Assembly (NCBI GenBank): GCA_004352715.1
Contig: SCFE01000023.1
Location: 193,393-257,392, forward strand
DNA length: 64,000 nt
Reading direction: 5' to 3'
Source of the DNA: Hofstenia miamia
Taxonomy: Eukaryota; Xenacoelomorpha; Acoela
The notes under the pieces were generated by a model, which was given only the letters and a program-made list of their open reading frames with translations, was not told the origin of the DNA and ran no database searches. The first letter of the stretch is position 1. Every line of letters starts with the position of its first letter. Positions 44,696 through 57,011 of the stretch are shown one piece after another. The translations under genes and the position numbers were made by a program.

Positions 44696-44775
44696 ACCAA
44701 AGCATTTTGTAAATAGAAGTAGTTTGAACTGTATTCTCTTTGTGTTCACTAGAATCACACCCCAGTGATTCTACA

Positions 44776-45960
44776 ATAGTGGTTCTTGAACACTTACTCA
44801 TTACATATGAATATCCATGCTTGACACTTTCTGTGAATTTTCCATTTTCACAATAATGGTTGACATTCAACAGGAGTTCATTGTGTTAGAGAATGGATTA
44901 GCATATTACCAGGTATAATGATCAAATGTACACACTCATTTCATAGTAATTATTAAATTCTGTATCTTCTTATGTGATGATTTGAATATATCCTACCTAC
45001 TTTTGTAATATAAATAACCATGCTAAGCTAATATTTGCACTATCTGTTATGCATGTACATATAGTAGAATTATAGAAATGATCAAGTGTTATAACAAATG
45101 CAGTTTAAAGGAATTGACATTTCTAAGAGATGTTAGCATTAATTGAAAGCATATATAAATTCCCCCTCTTCTAAGTGGAAAAGATGATTGAAAAACTAGT
45201 CATTACTATGAAAATATATCTGTAGGCATTTTTTCTAGTAGATTTTAATGCATTGGACAAGATATTTGCAAATTTCTATATTTTGTCATTTGTATAATTT
45301 TCATGAACAAAGAGATTTTCAGATTCCAAAGTATAAAAACAACTTATCCCAGTGAAGAGAAGACCAACTACAACTGCTACACCCCCTGTGAAAACTGACT
45401 ATTCACATTAAAACCATTTCATTCTAGCTAAGAATATTGAAATTTCCACATTTTCATCAAGAAATGGGCTTTGATGAACTCATGTTTATATTTCTAAAAT
45501 GAATGACATTTCTTTGTGTTTTTAGAATATTTTTCAAAATATTACATTTGTCAATGTTTTTACTTGAGTTGTTGGTTCAATCCCAACCTACCTGACATAT
45601 TCCCTATTGTGGCATAATGACATTTCTACATGCTTGGAACTTTCATTATTTCATTAAATTACAATTTCAATTTTACTATTACAAATTATTTCCAATTGTA
45701 ATTTGGATGAATTTCTGCTAATTTTGAAATGCATTAAAATTGAAGCAGAAACCAATTTTGTACCTGCCATGTATTTGACTATATTTGACTATATTTTTAC
45801 AGTGTGCTTTTGTTTACCAGTTAATTTTGTATATATATATATATATCTGATTTTTGTAAAATTTTATTTCTTCTTTAATTTAATCTCAGTAAAGTCATTT
45901 TACTTTAATTTTCTCTTGTTTTTACTTATATTAAATTAAGTTTTTCTAATTTTGAACTGC
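44776..45960. other. AT-rich non-coding stretch
   Basis: No coding region or repeat was recognised. A TA microsatellite lies at about 45832-45846. Confidence 0.5.
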
Positions 45961-46409
45961 ATAGTTAAGGGGCACCCAGACAGAGGATGAGTTGTTTGGC
46001 ATATCCTTTAACTTAGGTTAGGTATATGGCTAGGGTGTTCATAATGCTTATCATTCATTGTTAAAATTGTCATTAATGCTTTCACCTAAATTGCAAAAGG
46101 TGAGGAACACACTGAGCATAGGTTATTTTTACTTAGCACTTATATTTACCACTTGCACCCAAAAGTTAGGGCTTCTTTACTCTTAATCTAATTAGGGTCT
46201 TATGCAGATCTTCTAAAAGGTTATCTGTATTAGGTCAGCTGAGTGTGGCCACTCTTCTCTAACACAATCTCCTGCTTACTTTTAACATTTATTAGAAAAG
46301 CAGGAAAGTTAGTTAATTATTTGTAGCATCAGCCAATCCACACATCAGCCTGAAATTCTCAATAAGATAGAATAATAGGAATGCATGCTGATTTCTCACT
46401 GATGCCACA
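45961..46409 (+). mobile_element. Partial LTR of the element A family
   Basis: In plus orientation this matches the reverse complement of about 15414-15870: TTAGGTTAGGTATATGGCTAG, a block around ATCTTCTAAAAGGTTATCTGTAT, and an end ...CTGATGCCACA. No primer-binding site follows, so it is a truncated solo LTR or a 3' LTR remnant. Confidence 0.7.
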
Positions 46410-46595
46410 CTATTATTTTATATTACTTAGTAAAACTGTTTTGTATTTTTTTGGGTTTTAGCTAAAAAATTGTTAATTTATGTAAAATCATAAATCCAAT
46501 AAAAATTATGTACTTACACTTTCTAAAATAAAATTACTTGCTAAATTTCAATACAGTACTTGGCTTCAGAAATACTTTAAAGGTTGATTCTGACA

Positions 46596-46990
46596 TCATA
46601 GAACTTTAAGCCTAATTAGCATTTTGAACTGTGCTCCAGCTTGTTGTGCATAGCATTTGGGGAGGAAAAAACATTTGTTTTGCAAAATAATTTTTGCTGT
46701 AGAAACATACTTTGTTTGAGTTTTGTACACTTTGTGAATTGTAAGCCATTCACCAACCTCCAATTCATAAATTGAGATTTTTGTACCCAAGGTTCTGTAA
46801 AAACTGTGTTAAGTTCACTTACTACTACAGTGCATGATAACTTTTCCTCAGGCTTTAACAAACATTTCATCTCAGATGCAGGTCTTTTGCTGTCAATTCC
46901 TATTGCCTTTGGTAAATGTCCACATGCTCTGTCTTTGAACAGCCTTGTAGATTTTTGAACCTGTTTGGCATATGCAGCTTTTCTCACCAT
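46596..46990 (-). pseudogene. Small basic transposon-type ORF relic W, copy 2
   Basis: The minus-strand frame starts MVRKAAYAKQVQKSTRLFKD at 46990. About 65 residues on it changes frame into GTKISIYELEVGEWLTIHK and ends with a CFFLPKCYAQQAG stretch. The FLPK phrase and the ELxVxEWxxIH phrase are shared or comparable with copy 1 at 41320-41635. It is more complete than copy 1 and probably encodes a 150-160-residue basic protein in the intact state. Function unknown; an OB-fold-like nucleic-acid-binding protein is only a guess. Confidence 0.45.
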
Positions 46991-47519
46991 TGTTGATATC
47001 CAAAAGAGTGAATAGAGTTAAAATTGACACACATTTATTGAGAGCTTTAATGTCTAAGTCAATGAAAATAATATACTTTTGCTGATATATTGAAGCTTGA
47101 AGGAATGAAAGATGAAAGTGCATCAACCTTCTAAAGTCATTTTGAACTTGTAAAATTGTTTTGTATTGTGATTTATTCCCCAATACATGGTTCATGTATA
47201 TTTTTTATCAGTTTCAAATGTAAATAATTATAAAATTATATATTTTACTGATTCTTGTATTTTTCTTGAACAATTATGCCCCCATAATTTAATATATTTT
47301 CATGCAAACCATCTAATTTTTTTAATGATACTCAGAAAAATTTTGCAACCATGCTAATTGTTAGGGCCTTTACTATACATTTGGGTAAACTTTGTGTATA
47401 TGTGATTAAAATATTGATATGATAGAGACTTGATTGGATTCAGTGCAATCCCCTCATTAATAATGAAAACTATCAAAATATATTACCAGTACATATTGTT
47501 TAATAAGGATACTAGCATA
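46991..47519. other. AT-rich non-coding stretch
   Basis: No gene or repeat recognised between relic W and the Tc1 element. Confidence 0.5.
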
Positions 47520-48679
47520 TACAGTGTCAGACAAATTAATTCATCACTACATAAATTTTTTGTCTTCTCTCCATTATCACAGCATGTCCCTCATTTCACT
47601 GTTATTTCTCTGCTTGCTTCTTTCAAGAAAAATTGTAACATTAAGCCACAAGGGAAGGGAATATGTGGTGCCTAGAAAAGCTTAACACATTAAGCAACAC
47701 AGTACCTTCAGATCAAATCCCATAAAAAACCTAGGGCTGCTGCATCAAAATTACAAACTTCAGTAGGAGGAAAAATTTTTGTGCAGACAATTCACAAATA
47801 TTTAGAAAGAACTGGGCAGCTGATTTACAGACCATCTTTTACTCTAAATCTCCCTCCTGTACAAATAAAAAAAGGAATACAGTAGTGCAGGAGAAGAAAG
47901 ACTTAACTGTAGATGAATCAAAAAGAGTACTCCAATTTTTTCTATATTTTGTAGTGAGAAAATATTTAGGTAATCTGCACTGATGAGTCTGCTGCAGATA
48001 TTGGCCCTGATCACTAACAATTTGTTTGCCAAAAAAATTTCAAAATTTCAACTCAGTTATATCAAGCAGTATTGCCTGCTTTTGAGGTGCCAAATGTTTT
48101 GGGCAGTAATGTGGTTTGATGGACCTGGGATGTTTGTTCCCATTAATGGTATCATGAGTGCAGGCAAACATGCTGAAGTTTTAACTGCAATGTCTTGCCT
48201 TTTTTAATTCATCCTTTCCCAACAATGATGGAATGATACAAAAGACAATGCAACATATCATTCAGCCAGAACCACAAAGACATTTATTCATGAACACCAT
48301 ATTGGTTTTTTAATGGCCTCCTTTCCTACCTGAACTTTCCCCAATAAAAAACTTGTGGGTAATTTAAAAGTAAAATCTTCATGCAACCATGGTAGGCTCA
48401 AAGCATGAACTTATCCATTGTGGTCAAGAAATTTGGAATGAGGATGAGTCCAAAATGAAGCACTGCTAAACTTTGATAGAATCATTGCCAAAATGAATTA
48501 AAACTGCATTCATGCTTGTGGAGAACCAATCAAATACTGAAAAGTTTGTCTCTAGAATTTTAGATTTTTTGTTTTCAAAGTAAAATACAAAAAATTAACT
48601 GTTTCCATTTATATAGAACTAAGTATTGTTGGCTAACAGCTTAAGGAAGCAAATTGATGGATTAATTTGTCTGCATGAA
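47520..48679 (+). mobile_element. Tc1/mariner-type transposon with readable inverted ends
   Basis: The left end reads TA then CAGTGTCAGACAAATTAATT (47522 onward). The right end at 48661-48675 reads ATTAATTTGTCTGCA, the reverse complement of that end with decay at the tip. The distance of 1.16 kb is typical of Tc1-type elements, and a transposase relic lies between. Confidence 0.78.
47700..48545 (+). pseudogene. Tc1-type transposase relic
   Basis: Decayed blocks appear in the right order. CTDESAADIGP (near 47976) stands where the WSDESxF motif with the first catalytic Asp is expected. QMFWAVMWFDGPGMFVPINGIM and AGKHAEVL match the VWG....GxG.L..I.GxMNAxxYxxIL block. WPPFLPELSPIKNLW (near 48313) matches WPPxSPDLNPIENLW. 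Many stops and frameshifts are present. The catalytic Asp region between them (QQDNAPxH) survives only as a QPEPQRHLF-like stretch, so the element is dead. Confidence 0.75.
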
Positions 48680-48899
48680 GAAAACAAAAATACATGTATA
48701 TCCAAAATTATATTACAAATTTGTATTAATTTTTTAACAATTACCCTTGAATTAAGGTGAGTTTTACTACTTCATGCATGTGTACAAGTTTGAATTCTTA
48801 AAGTATGGAAACTTCAGAAATAATGAAATGTTTCTAGGATGACAAATTTATCTATCCTGCACTGTAAATAAATTTTTTAATATGTACACATATACACTC

Positions 48900-49260
48900 T
48901 AAAATTATTCATAGATTGGTGTTCTCATTTCTATTGCAGCTACAATTTGAGTAATAAGTGGAAAATGAAATTGTACATTAAAGTTACAAAGCAGTGAAAA
49001 ACAGGAAACCCATGTAAATGATTACAGCCATGCATGAGCCATAAACCAAATAAACTGAAAAAGATGTGCAAAGTGAACAAAAGATGTAACAGTCTACAAA
49101 CATGTAAAAGCCAAAAAATCCGTATAAACCAAACAAAATTCAGAAGTCTACAACTATTTAAAATATTGTATAAGAAAGCATATATATGTATGAATTTTAT
49201 TAATAGCATTGCATGTCTTATTTTTTAGAAAACGAAATTGCTGTTAGCATATATGTCTAT
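48900..49260 (-). repeat. Interspersed repeat S, inverted copy
   Basis: The reverse complement of about 48960-49170 matches 19620-19850. Similar T-rich TTTACATG-type blocks also occur near 39925-40110. The repeat class is unknown. Confidence 0.55.
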
Positions 49261-51960
49261 ATTTCATATGCCTGTAATGCTTAATTTTAATTAAATATTT
49301 CCATTTTGTATTTGAATATTAGCAAAAAAACAAACTGAATGTAAGAATTTATAAATTTCGTGTGGCTTTTTTTTAAGAATTTTAAGTGCTGTCAACCGAC
49401 GACCTTATCAAAACTTTCAAAACTTAAATTCACAACAGGATAAATTTGTATCACCTATTTCATTTTCGTTCTCAGCCTGAGTCCCTTTACTATTCCATTG
49501 GGACTTGCAGTTGTGCGAATTCTCCTGTTAATTTGTGTTGCCTTTTTCATTTTCGATTCAAAACCTGCGGCCTCAATCAGTTGGGGGGGGGGGGGAGTTA
49601 TCCACATTAGGAATGACAAAAATTTAACTTTATTTTCCAAAATTAAAATTTTTCATAAAAATGGGAATGATGGCCGAATATCTTTTCAAGCACTTCAGCC
49701 ACAGCACTTTGGTACACATTTTCAACTTTACGTTCGAGCAGATTCCCCAATAGTTGTGTATATATCTGAGGATTTCCTATAGATTTGGAAAAATCGTTTG
49801 AGAATCTAAAAGAAACAGTTTGTTCTATATAAAGAAAATAGACAGCTTGAGTTTAAATATGAACTAATATTTAACATTTATGAAAAGTTAATATCAAATC
49901 CAGTGAGAATATGTCCGCTATGCCCTCCCTCAATTCCCCACCCCACTTCTATGTTTTCAATTTCCAGCAATCATTATGGTGTATTGTCTAAAATTGTATA
50001 TAGAGGATATTTATTCTAATTTTGGGCCCTCATTTTTGATATATTTATATAATTTATTTGTTATTTTGGTATTTTGGGGCCCAAAAGACTTCAAATTCTA
50101 AACTTGATGCTTCAAATTTACTTAAAATACAACTTACTACAACTTTTAGAGACAAATATTTTTGTCAATTGGTGGCCCGTTGCGGACGCACACCTCAGTG
50201 ACAGCACTATCTCTAAGAAAAGATTGCTCTGGAAACAACGTCTCTAAGACAAAAACTTCGCTCCCCTGACTTTAGAACTTGGCTAGACAATGCGCAAATG
50301 ATTTCAGTATAAATGTAAAGAACTGTTAGAATAAATCAGGAATTCACTTTGGTAAACGAAGGTACCTCAGGAACAAACAAACTGATGAGGTAGAATACCT
50401 AGGAATTTAACTTAACTATAACCTAAAAATGGGATGGTCTAGGGAGATTTATGTAATTATGCTGGTGAGTTGGAGATTGACTAAAAATGCGGGAGACTTC
50501 CGCTAGACTTGGAAAACTTGCATTTATAATATTTGAAGAAATTAATATCTTCATCATGATTTCAAACCGATTATAGTACATTGAATATCTCAATATTATA
50601 CCGAGCCAATACCTTTTATACCTATGTAATAATGTAATGTGTATTTACACCTCTTTTTTAAGCAAATTAGGCACAAATAATTAGAATTATTGCCACATTT
50701 TTTAAAGTGTATAAAACAAGCATACGGTGTATTCATTTAAGCATGTGAATAGATCTGAGTAAAATTAAATATCATTAAACTAAATTTAATAGAACAGTTA
50801 ATAAAATGTACAACAAGGGTGGAACCGGTCGGGGACATTAGAAACCGAGCCCAAACAATGTTTTATCATTTATGGGGTTTAAGAATATCAACCTGACTGG
50901 AAAACAATGAGTGGAGATAATATAGATCCTATCCTAACTTGACAAATTTATTGTCTCCCAACTCCATCGTTTTTATTGTTTTATAGATACAAAATTTAAT
51001 TCAGAAACAGATTAATGCAAATATGAACAAATCGATTAATATACATGTAAATTGAAGAATTTTTAAAATCTTTAGAAATTATTTAAGATACCTTGATCAA
51101 ATCTTGCCAAGACATTGGTAAAAATCTTAAAAATGTATAACGAACTTTAAAGAATTGTAAGGATTCTTAGAAAAAGTTTAAAGACTTTGCATGATTTTTA
51201 AAAAATGTCATTTACAGAATTAAGAAAAATTCAGTACATACCGGTACATTATTACTTTGGACCATTGTGCAAACTGATCACCCACTATCAATCACATAGC
51301 AATCACAAAATTGCATTCAGTCAACCTAATGCTTAAAAACCATACTCCTTAAACATCAATTACCAACTCAAAATTGATAAGCATTAACATTAGATAATCA
51401 CAAATTCAAATCTTGTAGTCATCAAACAATTCGAATTTTTTTGCAGAATATGTCCATTTGTATACTCTTCACCAATGTGCTAATAATTTTATTGTGCATA
51501 GTAAAATTTAAATTGAATATTCTTGCTTTGATAATTTTAAGAAGCGGCATAAAAAGTATGCCCAATCGAATTTTACTAGTTTTCAAACTATACTAACTCA
51601 GTGCTGAAAGGTTGCATGAATTATATAAATTCGAATATTCCAATCGGAATAAACCATTAGAAGCAATTATTTGGGTATTCGCTTTACAAACCTTAAATAT
51701 AGCGCTCTTATTTATCCTGTGACATCAGAGATGCAACTAGCAACCAGCCAGCAAACACTTACCAACCTAGAGCCGGTAATTTTAGGAGCCAATCTCACAC
51801 CAAAAACATAAAATGTTCATTGTTTTTTCTTATAAGCCCCGAATATTTTGTTTGGATGTGGACAAATCGTTAGAAATTAAAATGCTTAGAAAAATTTTAT
51901 TATTTCAACAAGCCACAGTCTTGCAATGAAAATAATAATTAAGTTTACCCATTGAAAATC
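49261..51960. other. Non-coding stretch with one short ORF of unclear status
   Basis: The plus frame 49498-49782 (94 codons) begins MGLAVVRILLLICVAFFIF, hydrophobic like a signal peptide, and then runs through a G14 tract (49570-49583) coding for Gly. The complementary strand is also open (49455-49640, with ASPNGIVKGLRLRTK). Both could be relics of a repeat; I do not accept either as a gene. No other feature is visible up to 51960. Confidence 0.4.
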
Positions 51961-52320
51961 TCTCATTGTACTTAATATAAATAAAGGTCTAGTCACAGAA
52001 AAATGTAAACTAAACACTGCAAATTGTAAAAATGATTTGATCTCTGAAAATTTCCTAATATATTCATCTGCATATTTTAAAATAGAAAAAGATGTATATT
52101 AAAATAGCTAAGTTCTAAATTTATATTTTAAATCAATATCTCTCATTGTACTTAATATAAATAAAGGTCTAGTCACAGAAAAATGTAAACTAAACACTGC
52201 AAATTGTAAAAATGATTTGATCTCTGAAAATTTCCTAATATATTCATCTGCATATTTTAAAATAGAAAAAGATGTATATTAAAATAGCTAAGTTCTAAAT
52301 TTATATTTTAAATCAATATT
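51961..52320. repeat. Perfect 180-bp tandem duplication
   Basis: 51961-52140 is repeated as 52141-52320, identical except for the last base (C or T). No N lies between, so it is either a recent duplication or an assembly overlap. Confidence 0.95.
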
Positions 52321-53454
52321 AGAAAATTGATAATAGTATACTTTATGAGCTCGGATACCTGACACAATAATCACTGCAAAGGTCAACAATATCTTTAGGA
52401 TTTATGTAGTTTAGGCTTTTATGATTTGATGATGTTGAAGCTACATTAATTGAATCAGCTTACCAACACAAGTCTTTACTAAAAAATGACTATACATATG
52501 CATAAACAGGCATAGCCTAATAACGCAAAAACCAACATATGCGCCTTTGCCTCTCTGTACCGTGAATTTATCTAACGGCCCAAGTGTAGAATCATCATGG
52601 AAGCTGTTATCCAAATTCCATACTGACATTAGTACCACAGAAAATTTGTCACAAATTATGATAAATATTCAGAAATATTTGAACTGCGTAGTCCACAGAA
52701 CCCGCTTTTTTATGCATTTGAAATTTTTTTTAAGTATTAAAGTTAATAATTTAGCAATTTGGTTTATTACTCTAAGAAGTCTTCAAATTATACGTTTTGC
52801 TTATCAAGTACTGTTAGAATCAATGTAATAAAATGGGTTTTATCAAACACACTTTTCAAATATAGTATTTAAATGCACAATTTTCATTAGTTCGCTAAAT
52901 AAAGCATGAATAACAATACAGAACGTGCATTTCACCAATGGAATTGTCAAAATATCGATTCATTTACTAGATTCGAAGTGCACACCCCCTCATATAATTC
53001 ATTGGATTTTAGCCAATGTGTCAGATTGTAGCGATTTCACTTTGTATTATTTAATTGAATTAGCAAGTTAATTATTTTAGCATTTTTCAAAATTTTTATC
53101 CAAAAAAGGAAAAGTATAGAGGCTTACGCTATGAAAACATAATTTGCAGATGTTTATATGCTTAGCAAAATCCTTCGAAGTGCTAATACTTCAAAGAGCG
53201 ATATTGGCCACAGGCAATAAATATAGATGGCTCGGAACAACATTTTTTGGGGCAATTCGTAACCGGGTAACATAATTGTACACAAATCTCCTCTTTGTTT
53301 GTGATCTTAATCATAGTCCAAGGATGTGTAAATATTCATAAAAAGTTTGGATCATTCAAGTGTGTTAGATTTATCAAATAAAACTTACAAATAATAATCT
53401 TTAGAATGAAGTGCAACGAATTTGGAAATTTTCCCAATGTAACATGCAGTAATA

Positions 53455-53457
<3 letters not shown>
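52321..53457. other. AT-rich non-coding stretch
   Basis: No convincing gene. Short open frames near 52441-52828 overlap on both strands and show no family resemblance. Confidence 0.5.

Positions 53458-53504
<47 letters not shown>
53458..53504. repeat. TA microsatellite
   Basis: (TA)n of about 47 bp. Confidence 0.95.
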
Positions 53505-53507
<3 letters not shown>

Positions 53508-54449
53508 TAAAACTTCAGAGCCAGTCCATATTTCAAACAACACTTTCAAAACATCAGTTCTTGTCATTGACTTTAAGAACCATTTCAAATTCTCCTAAAT
53601 ATTTTACCACAGATGCAGTTTCTAATTGATGGCATAGGGTGTCACGCAATCTGGAACCGTAGTCACTGTAATGAGCGCTGGCTTTGATTTCATTTGTTAA
53701 GAGAAAGTGATATGTATATGGAAAATATCAAGAACTCATCATTCTATCTCTGAGGAACATCCAATTGTACACAAATATATGTGGAAGAGATCAATTAACC
53801 CCAAATTCCCAAACAAAGCAAAATTCTAAGAATTATTCTATGTCATTAAATGTAATGTTATTGGCCGAGGATACCAGGTAGTCAAGGATCACATCTTAAG
53901 TCAGTCCTTAGAAAAACAACCCCTTACTCCTATCAATAGAATTGGCTCGACCATGAATGCAAAAGTCTGTACAAAACTGCTAAGCCCTCATTATCAAATT
54001 GGATATCTTAATGAAGTAATACAGGAACTAATACAATGGGTCCTAAGAAGTCATCACAATACTAACTTAAATGCCCCATTGGCATAGATTCCACTCGCAA
54101 TGAAGAAGCCTTCCTTTCCTCATCAGATGAACTAGACATACCGTTCTCCTTTGAGAAGATTTGGATCGTATGACTAACTATATGTTCATGTCGAACAGCA
54201 ACAACTTGTCACACAAGATACCTTATACTCAAGGTTTACCATAAGGAGAACTTGCTGTTCAGCAAGTTTATTGTAGATTTACCTCTACGCATTAATTTTA
54301 AATTCCGAATCACAATACATATTTAAGAAGATGGCCTCGTTAAATATATAATGAGAAATACAAGGGAATACAGGAATGCCCTCAACTACTGGAATAATGG
54401 TGTGAACGAATGAGCTAGAAGTAAAGAAAAAATAACGAATATATTCAAA
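53505..54449. other. Non-coding stretch
   Basis: No gene, RNA or repeat boundary recognised; slightly less AT-rich than the flanks. Confidence 0.45.
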
Positions 54450-54870
54450 GGAGTGTCTGTGGCCAAGACGGGGCCACGGCTTAGCCGTTAGCGGGTTGTA
54501 GCAGCGGCCAACTTCCTGCTACGGCCAAAGATTTCATTTAATCGGCCAAAATCCCGACAAAGATTCATTTCTGAACATCACGATGAACAATATTTTTCGG
54601 TGATTTTTATTTGTATTTTTGTTTTTAAAAACTTAGTCGCTTTGATCATTTTCTTTAATTGTTCGAACTATGAGCATGTTTTAATCGTTCTATTGAAAAT
54701 TGCATTATTTCACTTAAAATATGCGCCGACTATGGCAAAAAAAATCACGACTAGTGGCCGTCTACAGTAAGGCATTACGGTCAACGGCCTGTTACGACCA
54801 AAGACTTACGGCCGGCTAAGGTAAATATGTATTTTTTACGGCCAGCTACGGCCAAGGAAATTGCTTTGGC
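54450..54870. repeat. CGGCC-rich island with short degenerate repeats
   Basis: A cluster of TACGGCCAAAG-like words in both halves (for example CTACGGCCAAAGA, TTACGACCAAAGAC, TTACGGCCGGCTAAGG, GCTACGGCCAAGG) in otherwise AT-rich DNA. The spacing is irregular and the identity unknown; it may be the end region of a transposon. Confidence 0.5.
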
Positions 54871-54971
54871 AGCAGAACAAAGTCCGAAAAATGTCATTCA
54901 GGGACGTCTTTTTCTTTTGCAGCCACAAAATCGAAGTCATAAGCTCCTGCGTATATTTTGGCATCGATTAT

Positions 54972-55518
54972 ACAATCAAATGAAGTATGACCGAATTCTT
55001 TAGAAAGAAATTGCTAAAGGCTATTACCAGAATTGGTTGAGTTCGTAATTTTTGTCGTCGATATCATTATATGAAATGTAGAGTGCACATATCCATTGAT
55101 TGGACTTCGACATTAAATGTTTATTCTGAATAAATTACAAAATTTTGTGCGAAAAATATTCGCAATTATTGTGCTCAAGCTGTTTACATTAGATGAATCA
55201 CAAAGATATTTTAGCTTTGAGTTTATCTGTGAAANNNNNNNNNNNNNNNNNNNNNACAATCAAATGAAGTATGACCGAATTCTTTAGAAAGAAATTGCTA
55301 AAGGCTATTACCAGAATTGGTTGAGTTCGTAATTTTTGTCGTCGATATCATTATATGAAATGTAGAGTGCACATATCCATTGATTGGACTTCGACATTAA
55401 ATGTTTATTCTGAATAAATTACAAAATTTTGTGCGAAAAATATTCGCAATTATTGTGCTCAAGCTGTTTACATTAGATGAATCACAAAGATATTTTAGCT
55501 TTGAGTTTATCTGTGAAA
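54972..55518. repeat. Duplicated 263-bp contig ends around a 21-N gap
   Basis: 54972-55234 is repeated, by eye unchanged, as 55256-55518 across the 21-N gap 55235-55255. Assembly artefact rather than biology. Confidence 0.85.
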
Positions 55519-57011
55519 GCTAAGAGCAATTTGCAACTTAAGTAGGCTCTTGACTGTTCAATGCATTATGTGGAAAATGTCATTGTTGAAAAGGTTTACA
55601 TTTAAAACCATATCTTAATATTCAAAGTTTTATATGTTCAAGATCACCTTATCTATTTTAAAAGTTTCTGCTCAAGGCAAAAACATATATCATCTAGATA
55701 TCAAATGATTTGTGAAAATACTTTTCTATGATGTGGCAGAAGAATAACAAGATGAAATTGCTCCAGCATAATATGAGCTCAACCCTTGCAACAATTAATT
55801 ACGGCAATTCTGAAGAATTCAGATTCCTGCCGCATGCGCAATGTGCCTCTGATTTTGCAATATAAACTAATGAAAGAAACTTTGTTGAGGGGCTTATGAA
55901 ACTGTGGAGCAAGCGTGATACAAAGCATTACCGTACAGCTGTATTCCAAAGTGTAGTAAACGTCTCTATATCCTTCTTGTACATTTCCTAAAGTACAATG
56001 AAGCAACCCCAAATACGCTACCATTAATGATAAATGTGTCACATCTCGGCCTAACCCTAACCCTTCCAAGAGGAATATGATTCTTTGCAAAAGTTGAATA
56101 GAAAGTCGTTACTTTTAGACATAATTTGTTGATGATGTTGTTGAATGCAATGATTTAATGAAAGCTTATAAAGATATTTCCCAAACTGATTCTTCCGTTC
56201 GTCTGCTGCATATACTATAACATAGTAAATGACGTACGTTGTAGCTTCTAGCATCATTGTTTATCATATCATCTCATAACATAGATGTTGAAAGTATGAT
56301 GTCTTCATGTAAAATAATATGCTCAGACATTTGATGATCTATCAATATTAACAAAAAATTCTTATCCTCTTAAAAGTACTAGTAAGTTAAACATTATTGG
56401 GAGTAGAATTCCTCCAAGACTAAACTATTGCTTTCAATAGCAATGATGCTGATAATTTTGCTCTCAGAAATGGTAAACAATTTTCTTTACAGGACCGTAG
56501 CATTGGGACCTTTTTGAATTCATCCCATTCCAACGTCTGTGAAAAAATGTCAGGTTGCTTTTACAATTTTCTTTGATTTATATCATAAAGATAGATTTAT
56601 GCATTGAAAATGCAATATAGAGTTCATTTTTAAATGTCAAAATGGCGGAAAATTGTATCTATATCCTAATAAATACGGGACATTCCCAAAAAAAATGATT
56701 CTGGGAAAAAATTCGAATATGTGAAGGCCGAATATTATAGTATTTTGGCTTACTGTATATTTTGTTTGTCATTTTGTTGAGAAATAAATGTTGGTTCCCT
56801 TTTTGAATTACAAAACATTCAAAAATTGAAATTATACCTCATTTTTGTTTAAAGTTAATATTGCAAAACATCTGCTTGATGCACTTCATTTTTAATCTCA
56901 TCAGTTAAGTTTAAATTTAGGTTTCTTAGTCATTTTAAAACGTCACCTTTACGAAAATATAACGGAAAGGTAACTGCGATTACTAGAAATACATAATTAT
57001 TGAAATTATAA
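55519..57011. other. Non-coding stretch with a short telomere-like block
   Basis: The minus frames at 55779-56257 have no recognisable family. A CCTAACCCTAACCC block sits at 56049-56062, two telomere-type hexamers. Nothing else seen. Confidence 0.45.

Larger units (their letters stand above)
44129..44775 (+). mobile_element. Miniature LTR element (TRIM-like)
   Basis: The last 85 bp of a 5' LTR (44129-44213) and a full 3' LTR (44585-44775, 191 bp, TGTAGCATC...GATTCTACA) share TTTTGTAAATAGAA, CTAGAATCACACCCCAGTG and the terminal GATTCTACA. A primer-binding site TGGCGACCGTGACAGGA (44214-44230) follows the first, and a purine-rich GGGGCGGAG precedes the second. The internal part is only about 370 bp and non-coding. 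The size and layout match terminal-repeat retrotransposons in miniature, which depend on enzymes of autonomous elements. The shared primer-binding site and similar polypurine tract suggest the gypsy-type family here as helper. Confidence 0.75.

Noticed and set aside
45571-45587. tRNA T-arm (GTTGG TTCAATC CCAAC) on the plus strand
   Set aside because: The 5-bp stem and 7-base loop are perfect, but no D-arm, anticodon arm or A box is found upstream.
49498-49782. Secreted or membrane protein with a hydrophobic N-terminus
   Set aside because: The frame crosses a G14 tract, the opposite strand is open too, and no splice context or family match supports it.
55779-56257. Minus-strand frames next to the telomere-like block as a gene
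   Set aside because: Two short frames without recognisable motifs or plausible splice structure.
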